NCBI RefSeq assembly: GCF_026191725.2
Contig: NZ_CP120863.1
Coordinates: forward strand, 1,158,001-1,222,000
Direction of reading: 5' to 3'
DNA length: 64,000 nucleotides
From: Roseibium porphyridii
GTDB taxonomy: Bacteria; Pseudomonadota; Alphaproteobacteria; Rhizobiales; Stappiaceae
Shown here: piece by piece, positions 17,082-25,321 of the stretch
How the letters are laid out: each line of letters begins with the position of its first letter
Numbering within the stretch: the first letter of the stretch is position 1
Translations under genes and position numbers: made by a program
Notes under the pieces: model-generated
The model's input: only the letters and a program-made list of their open reading frames with translations
Told to the model about the DNA's origin: nothing
Database searches by the model: none

Positions 17082-17117
17082 AAACGCTCCGGTTTTGGTG
17101 CCGGGGCGTTTCTTTTT
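17082..17117 (+). terminator. Rho-independent terminator of the dehalogenase operon
   Basis: AAACGCTCCGG (17082-17092) and CCGGGGCGTTT (17101-17111) form an 11-base stem with one G-T pair and an 8-base loop, followed by CTTTTTA. Confidence 0.85.
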
Positions 17118-17204
17118 ATTGGTTAACGTCGCAGAAACACTGGTGCAGAAGTTAAGAAAGGGTTACGATTCTAGGCAAATAAAAACTTAACTGCGAGAAG
17201 CGTC

Positions 17205-17510
17205 ATGAAAGTATTTCTGAAAACACTGTGTGCGGTTGCCGCTCTGGCAGCGGTTTCAAGCACTGCGGTCCTGGCTGAAAGCGGTACGGTTCGTATTCTT
17301 CATGATGAGCCTTACGGAGCAATTGTCACCAAGGAGGCAGGTGTTCTGGTGTTTCGCGCTTTGCCACCGACACGCAAGGTCGTGGTCAATCCAGGCGGCA
17401 AAACTCCGCTTGAGCTGAAGCATACCGACGTGCGTGAAACCAAGGTCGTTGTGGTTACCCAAGATGATTATGCACGGAACCTCGGTGCCAAGATCCTTCG
17501 CCTGAAGTGA
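17205..17510 (+). CDS. Small secreted hypothetical protein
   Basis: A 101-residue protein with a clear Sec signal peptide (MKVFLKTLCAVAALAAVSST, cleavage probably after VLA at about 24). The mature part is small, basic and rich in beta-prone residues (RKVVVNPGG, ETKVVVVTQDDYARN). I do not recognise the family. It stands alone between two terminators or opposed genes. The periplasm is the likely location. Confidence 0.65.
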   Translation: MKVFLKTLCAVAALAAVSSTAVLAESGTVRILHDEPYGAIVTKEAGVLVFRALPPTRKVVVNPGGKTPLELKHTDVRETKVVVVTQDDYARNLGAKILRLK

Positions 17511-17539
17511 CACCATTGCCGTCCCGTTTCTGAGGGCCG

Positions 17540-18916
17540 TCAACGCGGGCGGCCCATCAGTCTTGCGTCCCAAGGATAGGTGCTCAGGCGCTCTGAGCCG
17601 GTATCGGTGATGAGAAGCTGTTCTTCCAGTTTCACCCCTTCATACCCGCCGTGGCGTCCCGCGTAGCTTTCGACACACACCACCATTCCTGCTTCCAGCA
17701 CACCATCATAGCCGCCAGCCTCCCAATCCGCCGGATAGGGCACCGCCGGATATTCATCGCAAAGTCCAACGCCATGGAACAGGACCGAGTAGCGATTTGC
17801 CAGACAGTCATCCGGTAGGCTTTTGCCCCGATGTGACAGCTCGCGGAAGCTCCGGCCCGGCGCCAGCATCTGAATATTGGTTTCAATCTGGTCGACTGCC
17901 ATCTCATAAAGCGCGCGTTGTTCATTGGTCGGCACTCCGTCGCCGCACAGCCACGTGCGGGAGATATCGCAACACATGCCGTAAGGACCAACGAGATCGG
18001 TATCGAACGCGACAAGCTCACCTTCGTTGATCTGACGTGCCGAGGCCTCCTGAAACCACGGATTCGTGCGTGGCCCTGATGAAAGCAGATGGGTTTCGAT
18101 CCATTCGCCTCCACGCCTGATATTGCCGGCATGCAGGTATGCCCACAGGTCCCATTCCGTGATGCCGGGCACAAGTGCCTCTTCCATTTCCCGCATTGCC
18201 GCCTCACAAGCTGCAATGGCCCGGCGCATGGCCTTGATCTCATCGTGGCATTTGATGGCCCGGGCCAATTCCATGACCTCTTCACCGTCATGGATGGTTA
18301 TGCCGTGTCTTTCGAGCGCGGCGACACCCTCCCGCCGGCACTTGTCGAGTGCAATACGGTGATTGCCCCCGCCGAATGCCTTGACCAGATCCGCAAGTTC
18401 ATCAGCCCATTTCTGAGAGAGCTCGGCTGAACGGGGCCCGGATTCAAAGTAAAACCAGGGCACGCCGTGACGTATTTCAGTGACGAGCGGATTGTGCGCG
18501 TTGAGATGCTCGCAGTTGTGAAAGTCAAAGGCGACAACAGGTCCCTCGAGCGCAACGAACGTGTATCTGACTGCATTGTGGGTCGACCAGACCTGCATGT
18601 TGGTAGCGTCTGTCGCATAACGAACATTGAGCGGATCGCACAGGATCGCGGCACTGAGGCCGAAGGCCGCCAATTGCTCTTTGATGCGCCGCAAGCGGTA
18701 GCCACGCAGAGTTTCCAGGTCCGGAGGTGCCAGGCCGAGAGCGGCCCATTCGCTTTCGGCCAGGTCTCCATATCCGAGCACGTGACGGTTCAGGACGGTG
18801 GCTTTTTCGGTGGCATAGGCCGACAACGCCGTGTAGTCCGACATCACTCCGGGATGAACCGGCAAAGCCGATGGCATGATCTTGCGCCGATGCCGGCCGA
18901 AATGCTCCGTATTCAT
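17540..18916 (-). CDS. dddP: DddP-like M24-fold protein (putative DMSP lyase)
   Basis: A 458-residue protein of the M24 (creatinase/Xaa-Pro peptidase) fold. It has the segments I recall from DddP DMSP lyases: NVRYATDATNMQVWSTHN, IRRGGEWIETHLLSSGPR and NPWFQE. The metal ligands are all present: two Asp in FDTDLVG, Asp in CCDISR, His in HGVGLCDE, Glu in VCVESYAG and Glu in VKLEEQ. DddP splits DMSP into DMS and acrylate. A related substrate (another betaine or ectoine-type compound) is possible, so the symbol is provisional. ATG at 18916 follows GGAGG by 11 bases. Third gene of the operon after mttB-like and FAD/GcvT genes. Confidence 0.65.
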   Translation of the reverse strand: MNTEHFGRHRRKIMPSALPVHPGVMSDYTALSAYATEKATVLNRHVLGYGDLAESEWAALGLAPPDLETLRGYRLRRIKEQLAAFGLSAAILCDPLNVRYATDATNMQVWSTHNAVRYTFVALEGPVVAFDFHNCEHLNAHNPLVTEIRHGVPWFYFESGPRSAELSQKWADELADLVKAFGGGNHRIALDKCRREGVAALERHGITIHDGEEVMELARAIKCHDEIKAMRRAIAACEAAMREMEEALVPGITEWDLWAYLHAGNIRRGGEWIETHLLSSGPRTNPWFQEASARQINEGELVAFDTDLVGPYGMCCDISRTWLCGDGVPTNEQRALYEMAVDQIETNIQMLAPGRSFRELSHRGKSLPDDCLANRYSVLFHGVGLCDEYPAVPYPADWEAGGYDGVLEAGMVVCVESYAGRHGGYEGVKLEEQLLITDTGSERLSTYPWDARLMGRPR

Positions 18917-18962
18917 GATTGCCGACACCTCCCAGTGCAGTCACGATCAGTTGCCGGTGCGA

Positions 18963-21398
18963 TCACATGCGCATGCGGTCAGCACCGGGATCGAACAAGG
19001 GGTCGGGATTGATTGTCGCTTTCCGGCGCTCTCCGAGGATTTCGATTTCGAAGGCGCCTTCGTCCAGATTCTTGGCCAGTTCCGCAGGCACATATCCTTG
19101 TGCGAGTGAGCGGGCGACAAAATGTGCATAGCCGCCTGACGTGACCCAGCCGATCACTTTGTCTGCATGCCAAATCGGTTCATCGCCCATCACATCGGCA
19201 TCACCGGTCTCGACGACAAAACTGACGCGCAAACGATTTGGCCCTTGGTCATGTTCACTCTGAGCAGCGTTCTTTCCGATGAAACTTTCCTTGGAAAGTT
19301 TCACAAACCGCCCAAGATCGGCTTCGTATGGGCCGTAGATCGGGCGGAATTCGCGAAACCAGGTGCCGAAGTTCTTTTCAAGACGCATGGCCAGCAATGC
19401 ACGCATTCCGAAGTTCCGGATGTCGAATTCGGCTCCGGCGTTCATCAGGGCTTCGTACACCTGCCGTTCGTATTCGGGTGCCATCCAGATCTCGTATCCA
19501 AGGTCACCGGTATAAGAGATCCGATTCACCTTGCAAGGCGCGTTGGCGACGTCCATTTCGTGGAAATCCATAAAGCGGAAAGCTTCATTTGAAACGTCTT
19601 CGCCCGTGACCTTTTCAAGGACTTTGCGGGCATTGGGTCCGGCTATCGACAACCCGACCCAGCCTAGATTGATGGCCCGGATCTGCACCGACCCATCTTG
19701 CGGCAGATGCTGTTCGAACCAGCGCAAATGATAGATTTCAGCCTGAGATGAGCCGAACATGAAGAACCGGTCTTCATCTGCCCGGGCAATTGTGAAATCA
19801 CCGATCAGCTTGCCGTTTTCGTTCAACATCGGGGTCAGTATGATCCGCCCGATCTTCGGCATGGTGTTTGTCATCAGGTGTGAGAGATAGTCTTCGGCAC
19901 CCGATCCGGTAACTTCGTATTTCGCAAAGTTTGCGATTTCAGTGATGCCAACGCTTTCACGCACTGCACGGCATTCGTTGCCGATATGTTCGAAATCGTT
20001 TGATCTTCGGAAAGACACCACATCCTTCGCCTCGGTGCCTTCCGGTGCGAACCAGAGCGGCGTTTCAAGACCCCAGCTGTCCCCCATGACTGCTCCCTGA
20101 GCGAGCATCCTGTCGTAGAGTGGCGTAGTCTGGTGCGGGCGTGCAGCGGGCAGCTCTTCGTTGGGAAACCGGATACGGAAACGGCGTCTGTAATTCTCTT
20201 GGACCTTCGCGTTTGTGTAAGACAGCGTGGCCCAGTTGCCGTAGCGCGCAACATCCATGCCCCAGATGTCATAGCCAGGGTCACCATTCACCAGCCAGTT
20301 CGCAAGTGTCAGGCCGACGCCGCCACCTTGGCTGAACCCGGCCATGACACCACACGCTACCCAATAATTGCGCAGGCCGCGTACCGGGCCGACAAGCGGA
20401 TTGCCATCCGGAGCGAACGTGAACGGGCCATTGATGATCTGTTTGATGCCGGCGGACTGTAGCGCAGGAAAGTGTTCGAACCCGACTTCAAGCTCGGGCG
20501 CTATGCGATCCAGGTCCGGAGCGAGCAATTCGTGGCCGAAATCCCAAGGTGTCTGGCGCGGGCTCCAGGGCCTGCAGTTCTGCTCGTAAGTTCCGAGCAA
20601 CATGCCCTTGCCTTCCTGACGTGTGTAGATCTCGCCGCCAAAATCAAGAACACCAATCAGTTCCTTGCCGGTAGCCGCATTGTGTGCCGTCACCTCAGGC
20701 ATTTCATCGGTCAGGAGATACATGTGTTCCATAGCCAGCACAGGAAGTTCCAGTCCGACCATGCGTCCACACTCTCGCGCCCAGAGTCCCCCGGCATTGA
20801 CCACATGCTCTGCACGAATGGTGCCTTTGTTCGTGATCACGTCCCAGGCGCCGTCCTGTGTCTGAACCAGCTCTTCCACCTTGGTGTGCCGGTAAACGGT
20901 CGCCCCGTTCACACGTGCGGCCTTGGCATAGGCGTGGGTCGTTCCGGACGGGTCGAGATGACCTTCAATCGGATCCCATAGCGCTCCGATGAAGTGTTTT
21001 TCGTCCAGGATCGGAAACATGGTTTTGGCTTCGGCAACGGAAATCAATTCCAGTTCCATGCCGAGATACCGCCCTTTGGCCTGAGCCAGTCTCAGGAAAT
21101 CCATGCGTTCCGGCGTATCGGCCAGCATGACGCCGCCGGTCAGGTGCAGGCCGCAGGATTGGCCGGAAATTTCCTCCAGTTCTTCGTAAAGGTCGACCGT
21201 ATAGCTTTGCAGTTGCGCGACGTTAGGGTCGCCATTGAGTGTGTGGAAGCCTCCCGCCGCATGCCAGGACGAGCCGGATGTCAGCTCGTCCCGCTCGACC
21301 AGCGTCACGTCGGTCCATCCGAGTTTGGTAAGATGGTAGAGCACACTGCAGCCAACGACACCGCCGCCAATGACAACTACTTGTGTGTGGGTTTTCAT
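18963..21398 (-). CDS. FAD/GcvT dehydrogenase, dimethylglycine/sarcosine dehydrogenase-like
   Basis: An 811-residue two-part enzyme. Residues 1 to about 370 form a DAO-type flavin domain with GGGVVGC (11-17) and SGSSWHAAGG (41-50); His46 matches the His that binds FAD covalently in mammalian dimethylglycine and sarcosine dehydrogenases. The rest is the FAO-M linker plus GcvT/aminomethyltransferase domains (IAGPNARKVLEKVTG, ISYTGDLGYEIWM) that pass the one-carbon unit to tetrahydrofolate. It probably oxidatively demethylates an N-methyl amine. GGAG lies eight bases before ATG 21398. It follows the mttB-like gene by 62 bases. Confidence 0.85.
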   Translation of the reverse strand: MKTHTQVVVIGGGVVGCSVLYHLTKLGWTDVTLVERDELTSGSSWHAAGGFHTLNGDPNVAQLQSYTVDLYEELEEISGQSCGLHLTGGVMLADTPERMDFLRLAQAKGRYLGMELELISVAEAKTMFPILDEKHFIGALWDPIEGHLDPSGTTHAYAKAARVNGATVYRHTKVEELVQTQDGAWDVITNKGTIRAEHVVNAGGLWARECGRMVGLELPVLAMEHMYLLTDEMPEVTAHNAATGKELIGVLDFGGEIYTRQEGKGMLLGTYEQNCRPWSPRQTPWDFGHELLAPDLDRIAPELEVGFEHFPALQSAGIKQIINGPFTFAPDGNPLVGPVRGLRNYWVACGVMAGFSQGGGVGLTLANWLVNGDPGYDIWGMDVARYGNWATLSYTNAKVQENYRRRFRIRFPNEELPAARPHQTTPLYDRMLAQGAVMGDSWGLETPLWFAPEGTEAKDVVSFRRSNDFEHIGNECRAVRESVGITEIANFAKYEVTGSGAEDYLSHLMTNTMPKIGRIILTPMLNENGKLIGDFTIARADEDRFFMFGSSQAEIYHLRWFEQHLPQDGSVQIRAINLGWVGLSIAGPNARKVLEKVTGEDVSNEAFRFMDFHEMDVANAPCKVNRISYTGDLGYEIWMAPEYERQVYEALMNAGAEFDIRNFGMRALLAMRLEKNFGTWFREFRPIYGPYEADLGRFVKLSKESFIGKNAAQSEHDQGPNRLRVSFVVETGDADVMGDEPIWHADKVIGWVTSGGYAHFVARSLAQGYVPAELAKNLDEGAFEIEILGERRKATINPDPLFDPGADRMRM

Positions 21399-21460
21399 TC
21401 ATTCTGCTCCGCAACGGCCTGCGCCAAAATTGGCGATCAGGTCGACATCTGACGTGGGTA

Positions 21461-23038
21461 CTAAAAATCGGTAGGTGCGCCGCCTTCGGCTTTCCGCCTT
21501 TCGACAAAGGCAGTGATTTCTTCATCAATGGCCGGATCGATAGGCGGTGCCTCGTAGGCTTCGAGCGCTTTTTTGTAGAGTGTGTTCGCCTTGTCGAAAG
21601 CGATTGGGCTGCCTGCTTCGGCCCATGTTTCGTAGTTGCGCCAATCGGAGACAATCGGGGCGTAAAAGGCGTCCTTGTAACGGGCCTGTGTGTGTTCGGT
21701 TCCAAAGAAATGTCCTGCCGGGCCAACATCCCGGATTGCATCAAGTGCAAGGGCATCTTCCGAAACATCCAGAGGTGTCAGGTACTCCTGGATTTTCTGC
21801 AGCAGATCGATGTCCGTGATGAATTTCTCAAACCCTGCACTGAGACCGCCCTCGAGCCAGCCGGCGGCATGTTTGATCAGATTGCCCCCGCCGTTTATTG
21901 CTCCCCATTCCGACAAGGTGGTTTCGAGTGCAGCCTGATAGTCTACCGTGTTGGCCGCACAGACCCCCGAGGTGCGATAGGGCAGGTTATAGCGTCTGGC
22001 GAGTTGCCCTCCGGCAATCGCGGCTTTCATGTATTCCGGAGTGCCGAAAGCCGGCGCACCGGACTTCATGTCCACATTGGAAGTAAAGCCGCCATAGACC
22101 ACCGGGGCTCCCGGACGTACGAGCTGGGCGAAGGCGATGCCGGCAAGGGCTTCGGCGTTTTGCAGCGTAAGTGCGCCTGCGATCGTCACAGGTGCCATGG
22201 CACCTGCAAGGGTGAACGGCGTGACGATGGAAACCTGGCCGGCTTTGGCCATCTCGATCAGGCCCGTCAGCATGGGTGTATCAAGACGCAACGGTGACGA
22301 GGTGTTGATGACGGTCAGAACGCTTGGTGTCTGCACAAATTCTTCAGGCGACAGGCCATAGCCGATACGTGTCAGCTCCAGACCATCGAGATTGCGTTCC
22401 CGCCCCAGCGAATAGATGTGAAACACCTTATCGGTGAGGCGCAGCATGTCGGCAACGCAATCGAGATGGCGAACGGACGCGTGGATATCAACGGGTTCAA
22501 CCGGGTATCCCATCATGCAATGAATGATGTTGAAATGCTGGGAAAGTTTCAGGAAGTTGCGGTAGTCCTGCTGGTTTCCAGCACGTCGGCCCCTGTCCTT
22601 GTCCACTGCATTGGGCGCGCTTGCAACACAGGAAAAGGCAATCGCATCGCCGCCGATCTGAAGATCATGTGCCCTGTTCCTGGCGCGAACGGTAAACTGG
22701 CTTGGTGCCTTGGCGACAAGCTCTTCGACCATGGCGCGATCCATTCGCACACGGTCTTCGCCGGGTTTTATGTCGGCACCAGCAGCTTTCAGCCATGCCT
22801 TTGCGTCTTCGTGGAGGAAATCAATGCCGATTTCCTCCAGCACGCGCATGGAAGCATCGTGAATGGCCTCCAATTCGTCCTCCGAGACCACTTCGAGAGG
22901 TTTGAAGCGATGACGGGGTTGTTTGAACGGCTTTTGCGGAAACAGGTCCGGACCGCTCTTGTCACCACTTCTGCGCCGCCGTCCACGGCGGGCAGGCGGT
23001 GCCTCGGTCTGGGAAACGGCTTCGATTTCGCTCGTCAT
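21461..23038 (-). CDS. MttB-family (non-pyrrolysine) methyltransferase
   Basis: A 525-residue member of the trimethylamine methyltransferase family. Recognisable segments are VASAPNAVDKDRGRRAG, PVVYGGFTSNVDMKSGAPAFG and GGGNLIKHAAGWLEGG. The frame runs through without an in-frame amber codon, so it is of the non-pyrrolysine class, whose known members demethylate quaternary amines such as glycine betaine with a corrinoid protein. A basic, low-complexity N-terminus (PARRGRRRRSG) precedes the domain. No corrinoid-protein gene lies in the window. First gene of the operon; divergent from the phosphotransferase-like gene. Confidence 0.82.
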   Translation of the reverse strand: MTSEIEAVSQTEAPPARRGRRRRSGDKSGPDLFPQKPFKQPRHRFKPLEVVSEDELEAIHDASMRVLEEIGIDFLHEDAKAWLKAAGADIKPGEDRVRMDRAMVEELVAKAPSQFTVRARNRAHDLQIGGDAIAFSCVASAPNAVDKDRGRRAGNQQDYRNFLKLSQHFNIIHCMMGYPVEPVDIHASVRHLDCVADMLRLTDKVFHIYSLGRERNLDGLELTRIGYGLSPEEFVQTPSVLTVINTSSPLRLDTPMLTGLIEMAKAGQVSIVTPFTLAGAMAPVTIAGALTLQNAEALAGIAFAQLVRPGAPVVYGGFTSNVDMKSGAPAFGTPEYMKAAIAGGQLARRYNLPYRTSGVCAANTVDYQAALETTLSEWGAINGGGNLIKHAAGWLEGGLSAGFEKFITDIDLLQKIQEYLTPLDVSEDALALDAIRDVGPAGHFFGTEHTQARYKDAFYAPIVSDWRNYETWAEAGSPIAFDKANTLYKKALEAYEAPPIDPAIDEEITAFVERRKAEGGAPTDF

Positions 23039-23298
23039 TGCTTCGCTATCCGTTGTCTTGGGACTTGCCGGCGTTGGCGGAATGGCCAGGGCAACCGGGC
23101 GACAGGCCTGTCGCCACGATCTGCAAGCTTAGTTGAGGAGCCGCTTTTTACGGGCAGTCTCAGTGCGACGGAGAGTGCTCAAACTCCGACATCGGAGAGA
23201 GTGAAAGCGACAGGCCTCCTCAGCAGAAAAACTTTGGCTTGACGGATCGGGGCGATCAAAGCGATCAGAACGGGGCGTTATTTTTCAATGAGGTTTCG

Positions 23299-24216
23299 GT
23301 GAAGGAGCAGCTCTCCGATAGTTCCCTGCTGGGGTTCCTGGAAACGCAGTTGCCTGAGGCAGACTGGGACAACGCACGTTTGCGTCCTTTACCGGTTGCC
23401 TATACCTGCCGCTTCTGGCGTCTTGATGTGCCGGGCCGCAGCTATGTGATCAAGGAATTCTTCCCCGAAGCTGAAGACAATCCGCTCTTTCCAACATTGC
23501 CAAGGCAGGAGGCTGATGCTCTTGCCGTTCTTTCCCGACACCAATTATCACCAGAGTTGGAAGCCTTTGCGGTCAGCCCGGCTGGAACCCCGGTGCTGGT
23601 CTATGGATATCCGTCGCCCGAACACAACGAGATTGATGTTTCTGAAGCCGCTGCCCTCATCGGGCGCTTTGCCGCTCTCAAAGAACCGGGTCAGGGCCAC
23701 CAAACGGTCCCAGCGGGATATCACGAGGTGCTGAGCCGCGGTGATGCCATGTTGGCGGCGATCCCTCAGAGCCGCAAAGCCGCCAATCTTAAAAGGCTGC
23801 GCCCTCAGGACAATGCGGTTGAACAAAAGCCTGTCGAAAGGTCGCTGGTTCATCGCAGTTTTTGTCTTGGCACCATTCTGGCAACGGGCGAGGGTGCGAG
23901 ACTGATCGACTGGCAGTTCGCGGGTTTGGGTGATCCGGTTGAAGACATTGTCGGATTTGTCTCACCAGGTCTCGCAACTCTTTACGGACTTCACCCACTG
24001 GTCGCACATGCGGAAGACATGTTCCTGCAGGCCTATCCGGTTCAGCAAACTGTTCAGCGCTTCTTGGAGGAGCGTGTCGGCTACCATTGGTGCTTTGCCG
24101 CTTATTGCCTATTCCGACATGAAACGCTCATGACGAGCAATGCACCTGCGGCGCGGGCCTATGGACGGGCCCTGGAAGAAGAAGTCGACCTGATGCTACG
24201 TCTCCGGGCCAGGTAA
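23299..24216 (+). CDS. Aminoglycoside-phosphotransferase fold protein with degraded catalytic motif
   Basis: A 305-residue protein of the APH/choline-kinase fold. The lysine strand (SYVIKEFFPEA) and the DFG-equivalent (RLIDWQFAGLGDPVEDIVGF) are clear. The catalytic loop, normally H-G-D-x-x-x-x-N, reads HRSFCLGT, so both catalytic Asp and metal-binding Asn are replaced. It may be a non-catalytic binding protein or use another mechanism. GTG at 23299 has TGAGG five bases upstream; a TTG at 23239 would extend it by 20 residues without a good site. It lies 57 bases before the ABC ATPase on the same strand. Confidence 0.7.
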   Translation: MKEQLSDSSLLGFLETQLPEADWDNARLRPLPVAYTCRFWRLDVPGRSYVIKEFFPEAEDNPLFPTLPRQEADALAVLSRHQLSPELEAFAVSPAGTPVLVYGYPSPEHNEIDVSEAAALIGRFAALKEPGQGHQTVPAGYHEVLSRGDAMLAAIPQSRKAANLKRLRPQDNAVEQKPVERSLVHRSFCLGTILATGEGARLIDWQFAGLGDPVEDIVGFVSPGLATLYGLHPLVAHAEDMFLQAYPVQQTVQRFLEERVGYHWCFAAYCLFRHETLMTSNAPAARAYGRALEEEVDLMLRLRAR

Positions 24217-24273
24217 CAGGTGTCACTCCGCACGATGTAATGATCCTGTCACAAGACAGCGATACCGGAGGGC

Positions 24274-25320
24274 ATGTCCATCCGTCTTGATGCCGTGTCC
24301 AAATCCTTCGGTGACCACAAAGTTCTGAATGACGTTTCGCTGTCGATCGAAGACGGTACTTTCTTTGTTGTTCTTGGTCCTTCCGGATGTGGCAAGTCCA
24401 CCTTGTTGCGCACAATTGCAGGCCTTGAGCCCATCGATGCCGGTGAGGTCTTGCTTGACGGTCGAAAGGTGGCGGGCGAGAGGTTCCATGTCCCTCCCGA
24501 GCAGCGCCAGGTCGGGGTGGTCTTCCAGTCTTATGCACTTTGGCCACATTTGAGCGTCGCGGGAAACGTTGCCTTTCCTCTGGAAGCTGCGGGCAAGGGG
24601 CGGTCGGTTGTTTCTGCCCGTGTTGATGACTGTCTGGAGACTGTCGCTCTTTCCGAGTTTGGGCAAAGGAAACCGGCTGAATTGTCGGGCGGACAGCGCC
24701 AAAGGGTTGCGCTTGCGCGTTGCCTTGCGCAAGGGGCAGGCACGGTACTCATGGACGAGCCGCTCGCCAATCTGGATCCGCACCTCAGAGGCGTCATGGA
24801 AGAAGAGCTTTCAAGCTTCCACAGGGCCAGCGGTGGAACGACACTTTTCATTACCCATGATCAGCGCGAAGCAATGGCGCTGGCCGACAAAGTGGCTGTG
24901 ATGTGGGACGGCAAAATTCTTCAGGTGGACGATCCTGACACCTTGTATCGAAGGCCGATGTCGAAAGAGGTCGCGGGCTTTATTGGCCGAAGCACGCTCT
25001 TGCCCGTGAGCATCAACCGTGTTTGGGAGAACCGGGCAGAGATCGGTTTTGGTGGCATTGAATTGGCAGTTGAGTGTCCGCACAATGCCGTCCCCGGACA
25101 AGGCACGTTGCTGCTTCGACCAGAGCATATTGTTCTGGCAAGCAGCTCATCTGGTTTTGAAGCCCGTGTGGTTCGGACGGTCTATCGCGGGGGTATCTGG
25201 GACGTCTTTGTTTCGATGCCCGGTTTGGACCAGCACTTGATGATGTCGCTTCATCGACAGGCTGCTCCGGGAGACAGGCTTCGTCTCGACGTTCTTCGAG
25301 GCTGGGTGTTGCCAGCCTAA
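24274..25320 (+). CDS. ABC transporter ATPase, PotA/FbpC-like
   Basis: A 348-residue cytoplasmic ATPase. Walker A GPSGCGKSTLL (about 34-44), Q-loop VVFQSYALWPH, signature LSGGQRQR, Walker B VLMDEPLANLD and switch ITHDQREAMA are intact. The C-terminal 110 residues form the TOBE domain found in polyamine, iron, sulfate and sugar importers. It probably powers the permease and binding protein encoded on the opposite strand just to the right (25322-28124). Its stop codon is one base from theirs. Confidence 0.88.
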   Translation: MSIRLDAVSKSFGDHKVLNDVSLSIEDGTFFVVLGPSGCGKSTLLRTIAGLEPIDAGEVLLDGRKVAGERFHVPPEQRQVGVVFQSYALWPHLSVAGNVAFPLEAAGKGRSVVSARVDDCLETVALSEFGQRKPAELSGGQRQRVALARCLAQGAGTVLMDEPLANLDPHLRGVMEEELSSFHRASGGTTLFITHDQREAMALADKVAVMWDGKILQVDDPDTLYRRPMSKEVAGFIGRSTLLPVSINRVWENRAEIGFGGIELAVECPHNAVPGQGTLLLRPEHIVLASSSSGFEARVVRTVYRGGIWDVFVSMPGLDQHLMMSLHRQAAPGDRLRLDVLRGWVLPA

Positions 25321-25321
25321 C

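Noticed and set aside
21461..23038. A pyrrolysine-type trimethylamine methyltransferase
   Set aside because: The frame has no internal amber codon, so it belongs to the non-pyrrolysine branch of the family.
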